Of a stretch of DNA of 9,567 bases, positions 6,177 through 9,567 are shown one piece after another. Both the position numbers and the translations under genes were made by a program. The notes below the pieces were generated by a model. It worked only from the letters and a program-made list of their open reading frames with translations, had not been told where the DNA came from and did not search any database. The first letter of the stretch is position 1. Each line of letters begins with the position of its first letter. The DNA comes from MKRK01 sp001896915 (GTDB lineage Bacteria; Bacillota; Clostridia; Oscillospirales; Acutalibacteraceae): contig CALJJF010000018.1 in NCBI GenBank assembly GCA_937973935.1, forward strand, positions 1 through 9,567. The letters are read 5' to 3'.

Positions 6177-6479
6177 TTTTTTCAAAAAAAGCCCAAAATC
6201 AAGAACCCGGAGCTGTTAAAAAAGATTGATAAACGCCCCATCAAATATGTGACTGCACGGGGCGAAGATAATGTGGATACCGTTTTGGGCAAGGACGGTT
6301 TTATTCTGATCAAAGGAACTGATATTGTTGTTGTATGCGGGACAAGGGATGTGTTTCGCTGCAATGTTTCTGAGGCAGAAGCAGGCGAGCTGTTAAGCGG
6401 CGACGGGGTGCGGATCACCGGTACCGGACAGGACGGTATGAAACAATCCGTGGTTGCATACTATACGTATCGATGGTAA
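6174..6479 (+). CDS. Conserved small protein of unknown function, apparent ATA start
   Basis: Read from ATA at 6174, the product is 101 residues: a basic N-terminus ('FFQKKPKIKNPELLKKIDKRPIKYVT') followed by a beta-rich body with 'VLGKDGFILIKG', 'IVVVCGTRDVFRCNV', 'ELLSGDGVRITG' and a final 'VVAYYTYRW'. The layout resembles small cytoplasmic proteins seen in Clostridia. A distant similarity to the YabP/YqfC sporulation family is conceivable from the repeated G-x-I-x-I-x-G strands, but I would not assign it. The shorter version starting at GTG 6249 (76 residues) lacks a ribosome binding site and would remove a stretch that looks coding. Its stop codon overlaps the AAGGAG of the next gene, so the two are co-translated. 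It is the first gene of the rightward four-gene run. Confidence 0.7.
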   Translation: MFFQKKPKIKNPELLKKIDKRPIKYVTARGEDNVDTVLGKDGFILIKGTDIVVVCGTRDVFRCNVSEAEAGELLSGDGVRITGTGQDGMKQSVVAYYTYRW

Positions 6480-6487
6480 GGAGCAAT

Positions 6488-7378
6488 ATGATAAAAAAAA
6501 CAATCTGCATTCTACTTTGTTTTATTGTGGGCACTGTGTTTACCGCCTGCAATACTCCCTCAAGCAGTACAACCTCTAGTATTGTTGATTATGTCCCCGA
6601 TTATCCCATAGCAATAAATGGTGTGACCGTAAAAAGGTGTCCTGAACGGGTCATTTCCCTCTCGCCTGTTTTGACGGACGTGGTGTTTTCCTTGGGCTCC
6701 AATGACCGATTGGTGGGCGTTTCGGATTATTGCAGCATCCCTTTTGGGATAAAAGAGCTGCCGTCCTTGGGGACTGCGGCAAACCCAAGGGCCGAGCAGC
6801 TCATCGAACTCAATCCGGAAATTGTTCTGACCTCCGTCGGCTTATCCTATGACTTGATGGAAAAGCTAAAGCTGAGGAATATCCCTGTGGTGACCATCAA
6901 GGCGGCGAAGAATGAGGAGGATTTGCCACGGCTGTATCAGCAAACCGCACAGGTTATGAGCGGCAAAATTGCCGGCAAAACCAATGCGGACAATACGCTC
7001 GGGCTTCTTATCAAAAAGCTGGAACAAATCAAAGGGAAAACCCAGGGCAGCAAAAAAACAAAAGCAGCGCTCATCCTGGATGATCCTTCCGCCGTTGCCA
7101 CAGGAGACACATTGGCAGGCTATGTGCTGACCTGTGCCGGGGCAGAGAATGTGGCACAAAAGGGGAAAAATTATGAATTCTCCCAAGAAGAGCTGGCCGC
7201 TGCCGACCCCGATATTATTTTTTGCAGCCAAACAGATAGGGAGAAGATAAAGCAAAAATTTTCCTGCAAAATTGTTGTTGTTGATATCAGAACGATCGAA
7301 AGACAGGGCGACAGCATCATCGGGCAAGCAGAAAAAATGGCCAAGGAAATGTTCCCCGACCGGTTTTCAGATGAATAA
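6488..7378 (+). CDS. Solitary BtuF-like substrate-binding lipoprotein
   Basis: This 296-residue protein starts at ATG 6488, which has AAGGAG just upstream; an in-frame ATG at 6473 lies inside the previous gene and lacks a site. It has a lipoprotein signal: 'MIKKTICILLCFIVG' then the lipobox F-T-A-C with C21 as the lipidated residue. A short Ser/Thr linker follows. The mature part (about 47-290) matches the TroA/BtuF helical-backbone binding proteins of ABC importers for cobalamin, haem or ferric siderophores: 'CPERVISLSPVLTDVVFSLGS', 'DRLVGVSDYC', 'QLIELNPEIVLTS' and 'AAADPDIIFCS'. No permease or ATPase gene adjoins it, so it either serves a transporter encoded elsewhere or has become a sensor or scavenger. 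The ligand cannot be told from sequence. It is anchored on the outer face of the membrane. Confidence 0.87.
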   Translation: MIKKTICILLCFIVGTVFTACNTPSSSTTSSIVDYVPDYPIAINGVTVKRCPERVISLSPVLTDVVFSLGSNDRLVGVSDYCSIPFGIKELPSLGTAANPRAEQLIELNPEIVLTSVGLSYDLMEKLKLRNIPVVTIKAAKNEEDLPRLYQQTAQVMSGKIAGKTNADNTLGLLIKKLEQIKGKTQGSKKTKAALILDDPSAVATGDTLAGYVLTCAGAENVAQKGKNYEFSQEELAAADPDIIFCSQTDREKIKQKFSCKIVVVDIRTIERQGDSIIGQAEKMAKEMFPDRFSDE

Positions 7379-7396
7379 AACGCTTCCTATCTGGAA

Positions 7397-7414
7397 AAAT
7401 GATAGTAATCATTT
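7397..7414. repeat. Short palindrome AAATGAT-AGTA-ATCATTT
   Basis: A 7-bp perfect inverted repeat with a 4-nt centre lies in the 51-nt gap between the lipoprotein and the DUF3892 gene, just ahead of the latter's ribosome binding site. It is AT-rich and has no T tract, so it is a poor terminator. It could be an operator or a leader hairpin, or chance. Confidence 0.3.
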
Positions 7415-7429
7415 GAAAGGGGGAGCAAT

Positions 7430-7723
7430 ATGCATACCAACGACCAAGCCAATCAATTCGTACAGAATACCTATAAAGTCATACCGCAGCCAAAACCAGA
7501 CGCAAAGCAAATCACAAGGCTGATCAAAAGCCGTGGAAAAGTGACCGGTTATGAGCTGTCTGACGGACAAAGGCTGTCAAAACAACAGGCCATTGCTACA
7601 GCAAAGGACGGGGGTATCGCCGGTGTGGGGGTTGCCGAACGAAAAGGCAGCGAGTATTTGAGAACCCTGCCCGACGGGAACGAAGGGAACAATCTCAGCA
7701 ATCTGCCATCTATCACAGAATAG
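7430..7723 (+). CDS. DUF3892 family protein
   Basis: This 97-residue soluble protein contains the DUF3892 pattern from about residue 27 to 91: 'QITRLIKSRGKVTGYELSDG', 'LSKQQAIATAKDGGIAGVGV' and the C-terminal signature 'G.EYLRTLPDGNEGNNLSNLP'. The family is common as small single-domain proteins in Firmicutes and has no established function. The first 26 residues are polar and likely flexible. The ATG at 7430 follows GAAAGGGGGAG at short spacing. It sits 51 nt after the lipoprotein and 17 nt before the AzoR gene, so it is most likely in one operon with both. No signal peptide or membrane segment is visible. Confidence 0.82.
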   Translation: MHTNDQANQFVQNTYKVIPQPKPDAKQITRLIKSRGKVTGYELSDGQRLSKQQAIATAKDGGIAGVGVAERKGSEYLRTLPDGNEGNNLSNLPSITE

Positions 7724-7740
7724 CAGAGGAAGGCGGAATC

Positions 7741-8346
7741 ATGAGTAATATTTTATATATTAAGGCAAATGTGAAGCCGGAGGGCATGTCCAGAACCTTT
7801 CGGATATCTGACAGCTTTTTGGAAAACTATAAGAATAAAAATCCGGGTGATAGTATCACAACACTGGATTTATACAAAGAAGGCATCGGCTTTTTGAGTG
7901 CGGATGATTTAACCACATGGTTCAGTCCGAAAACAGAACAAAGCCGCAGCCATCCCATGTTAAAATACGCTTATCAATTTCTGGATGCCGATAAATATAT
8001 TATTTCTGCACCCATGTGGAATTTAAGTGTACCTGCGATTTTTAAGGCTTATATTGACTATGTCACCGTAAACGGCATTACGTTTCGATACACCGGAACC
8101 GGTCCGGTGGGGCTGTGCGGCGGCAAAAAAGCCATCCATTTCGTCACCAGGGGCGGTGAGTACGGCGCGGGGGCCGGCGCAGCATTTGAAATGGGCGACC
8201 GATATTTGAGAACCATTTTTGGTTTTTTCGGGATCGTTGATTTTACCACCATTGCGGCAGAGATGCTGGACGTGCATGGTGTGGATACCGAAGCAAAAAT
8301 AAAAGATGCCATGGAGCAGGCAAAGCAAGCGGCGTTATTGTTCTAG
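7741..8346 (+). CDS. azoR: FMN-dependent NADH-azoreductase (AzoR/AcpD-like)
   Basis: This 201-residue protein has the flavodoxin-like fold of AzoR quinone/azo reductases, which transfer two electrons from NAD(P)H through FMN and probably detoxify quinones in vivo. Strand 1 'NILYIKANV' is followed by the FMN phosphate loop ('EGMSRTF'). The flavin-contacting 'APMWNLSVPAIFKAYIDYV' is at about 90-108. 'GLCGGKKAIHFVTRGGEY' is at 124-141, where family members place the TRGG-type loop near the isoalloxazine ring. Members of this family usually act as dimers of about 200 residues, so the length fits. The ATG at 7741 has GAGGAAGGCGG upstream. It is the last gene of the run and ends at the palindrome at 8449-8476. 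The 102 nt in between hold no convincing gene. Cofactor and substrate preference cannot be read off. Confidence 0.9.
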   Translation: MSNILYIKANVKPEGMSRTFRISDSFLENYKNKNPGDSITTLDLYKEGIGFLSADDLTTWFSPKTEQSRSHPMLKYAYQFLDADKYIISAPMWNLSVPAIFKAYIDYVTVNGITFRYTGTGPVGLCGGKKAIHFVTRGGEYGAGAGAAFEMGDRYLRTIFGFFGIVDFTTIAAEMLDVHGVDTEAKIKDAMEQAKQAALLF

Positions 8347-8448
8347 GCGTCACCCTTCATCGGACAGGGCGATGATTGCACACTGGGAAGGACGGCCGTT
8401 GAACCATACGCATTCTCGCAAATAGATCATTACAGAAATGAGGCAAAA

Positions 8449-8476
8449 AAGGATTGATACGATCGTATCAATCCTT
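8449..8476. terminator. Perfect 28-nt palindrome, bidirectional terminator
   Basis: AAGGATTGATACGA followed directly by its exact reverse complement forms a 12-bp stem with a GATC loop. To the right it is followed by CTTTGC. On the minus strand it is followed by a run of six Ts, which is the stronger signature. It lies between the convergent azoR stop (8346) and the surface-protein stop (8504), so it primarily terminates the leftward surface-protein transcript. Its perfect symmetry could also bind a dimeric protein. Confidence 0.8.
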
Positions 8477-8503
8477 CTTTGCTATGGGATGAATAAGGAA
8501 TGG

Positions 8504-9567
8504 TTATCTTTTTTTCTTTTTGGAGCTGATTAAAACAAAGCCTGCGGCGACAATCATCACAACTGATGAAAGCGGAGCGGCAGCTCCTGTATCGACACCA
8601 TCATCTGTGTCTGCTTTTGTTTCTGTTTCTGTTTCGTCTTCGCCAAGGATATCTGTGACCTTTGCGAACAATGCTGTAAAGTCACTGTCTTGTGAAAGCG
8701 CAGATTTTTCTTCTTCTGTTAATGCGTTGTATTCATTGATAAATGCGGTCAGTATGGCAAGATCATCAGAAGAAACCGAACCGGTAAGATCCATTTCCAA
8801 TACCTTGGCATACAAAACTTCAAAAGCGCTTTCTCCGATGGTTGTGTCCGCTGCTGTTGTGATTTCTGCTGTTGTGCCGGAAGTGGTCTTTACCGTAGTG
8901 GTAGTCGTAGAGGTAGCGGAAGAAGTTTTAGTGGCGGTTCCTGAAGTGGTTGCGGTTGTTCCCGGTGTAGATGATGTGGGGGTTGTATTACCCGATACAA
9001 TCCATGAAATATCATCAAAGTAAAATCCGCCGCCGGAGGTATTTTCCACAGTAATCACAATGGAGTGGATGGCTGCAATGTCAGCGCTTGTAAAGCCGGT
9101 GGGAAAATTGACATCATAATATGTCCCGGTTTCCGATACGGTTAAGACAATTTTTGCATGTTCCGCAATATTGGCACCGCTGCCGTCAGAAGAAGATCGG
9201 AATTTGACAGAGATCTGACGTGTACCGTATTCCGCCGTAGTGTCCCATGTGCCTTTGAACCAGAAGCGTATTCCCTTGGAATTGGAAGGAGCTTGGTTGA
9301 TCAGAACCAGGGAACCATTGTTATCAAATAAGGTCAGCTTAACAGATTTTCCGCTTGCAGCAAAGGAATCGACAAGCATTGCTTGTGATGAGTTGATTGC
9401 TTTGATGGTCGATGGAACGGCTGACAAATCGTCGAAGGTATATAGCTTTGTTGTGGTCGTCGTTCCGGGTGTGGTGGGGGTGGAGGATGTAGGAGCGGTT
9501 GTTCCGGGAGCTGCAGATGAAGAAGATGTAGTGGTTACTCCCGGCGCGGTTGTTCCAGGATTGGCGG
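8504..9567 (-). CDS. Cell-surface protein with Thr-rich linkers and C-terminal anchor (C-terminal part)
   Basis: The open frame enters from the right edge and ends at TAA 8504; 353 residues are visible and the N-terminus is missing. In order: a Pro/Thr/Ser linker with repeated 'PGTT' units (about 1-39); a beta-rich module (about 40-191) starting 'KLYTFDDL' and ending 'GGFYFDDISWIVSG', a pattern of jelly-roll carbohydrate-binding or galactose-binding-like domains; a second Thr/Ser linker (about 192-243); a helical module with 'NEYNALTEEEKSAL'; an acidic 'ETETETKADTDDG' stretch; and 'VDTGAAAPLSSVVMIVAAGFVLISSKKKKR', a hydrophobic helix with a basic tail. The last part is arranged like a sortase sorting signal, with 'DTGA' in place of LPXTG. 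An internal TTG at 9427 is not the start, because the frame continues coherently upstream. Likely role: attachment to polysaccharide or host glycans. The ligand is unknown. Confidence 0.85.
   Translation of the reverse strand, partial: ANPGTTAPGVTTTSSSSAAPGTTAPTSSTPTTPGTTTTTKLYTFDDLSAVPSTIKAINSSQAMLVDSFAASGKSVKLTLFDNNGSLVLINQAPSNSKGIRFWFKGTWDTTAEYGTRQISVKFRSSSDGSGANIAEHAKIVLTVSETGTYYDVNFPTGFTSADIAAIHSIVITVENTSGGGFYFDDISWIVSGNTTPTSSTPGTTATTSGTATKTSSATSTTTTTVKTTSGTTAEITTAADTTIGESAFEVLYAKVLEMDLTGSVSSDDLAILTAFINEYNALTEEEKSALSQDSDFTALFAKVTDILGEDETETETKADTDDGVDTGAAAPLSSVVMIVAAGFVLISSKKKKR
8843..8992 (-). repeat. Low-complexity Thr/Ser linker coding region
   Basis: About 50 codons encode almost only Thr, Ser, Gly, Ala and Pro, including 'TTTTT' and 'PGTT'. 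The second linker at 9451-9567 has the same composition and shares the 'PGTT(A/T)' unit. Such segments are prone to length change by recombination, and the neighbouring 'ETETETK' codons form a short GTTTCT repeat on the plus strand (about 8612-8634). Confidence 0.6.

Noticed and set aside
6473..6487. Earlier ATG for the lipoprotein
   Set aside because: No Shine-Dalgarno precedes it; the ATG at 6488 has AAGGAG and starts a proper signal peptide.
8347..8448. Possible short peptide or RNA after azoR
   Set aside because: Frames are under 20 codons without ribosome binding sites; the only hairpin (CATCG/CGATG at 8358-8374) is weak and has no T tract.
8520..9023. Plus-strand open frame of 167 codons in the surface-protein region
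   Set aside because: It is the mirror of the Thr/Ser-rich codons (Val/Ser-rich on the other strand), has no ribosome binding site, and the minus frame has domains and an anchor.
1..9567. CRISPR array, phage, transposon, toxin-antitoxin or riboswitch
   Set aside because: I saw no regularly spaced repeats, transposase or integrase, paired small toxin-type genes, or recognised riboswitch core in any gap; the gaps are accounted for by promoters and terminators.

Overview
The window looks like a chromosomal segment of a spore-former-type Firmicute of the class Clostridia, most likely in the Oscillospirales/Ruminococcaceae neighbourhood. Pointers are strong AAGGAGG-type ribosome binding sites, sigma-A promoters, moderate GC, a zapA / U32-protein pair, a clostridial-type PAP2 protein ('STVFIKQH'), and a surface protein with Thr/Ser/Pro linkers and a sorting-like tail. 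This placement is inference from gene content; no rRNA is present.

Layout. (1) 1-218, minus: 5' end of a UDP-GlcNAc-pyrophosphorylase-like left-handed beta-helix protein, cut by the window edge. (2) 219-454: divergent promoter region. (3) 455-3294, plus: a tight operon of zapA (cell division), an RlhA/YhbU-type U32 protein with two cysteine clusters, and dut (dUTPase), ended by a bidirectional terminator at 3299-3324. (4) 3328-4453, minus: two unrecognised membrane proteins (101 and 239 aa). (5) 4554-5207, minus: ribulose-phosphate 3-epimerase, probably starting at TTG and with a very short leader. (6) 5217-5376: the rpe promoter, a near-consensus plus-strand promoter with no gene ahead of it on its own strand, and the terminator of the next gene. 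(7) 5377-6087, minus: PAP2-family membrane phosphatase. (8) 6174-8346, plus: a four-gene run of a conserved small protein (apparently with an ATA start), a solitary BtuF-like lipoprotein, a DUF3892 protein and an AzoR-type flavin oxidoreductase. (9) 8449-8476: a perfect 28-nt palindrome acting as a terminator, then 8504-9567, minus: the C-terminal part of a cell-surface protein that runs off the window.

Most genes are housekeeping: nucleotide pool sanitation, pentose phosphate pathway, division-ring assembly, RNA modification. The accessory part is the two membrane proteins between dut and rpe, the 6174-8346 cluster and the surface protein. I see no phage, CRISPR, insertion sequence, tRNA or clear defence system. 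The observations most worth checking are the antisense-facing promoter at 5281-5309, the ATA start at 6174, the re-assigned rpe start, the orphan lipoprotein cluster and the degenerate sorting signal.
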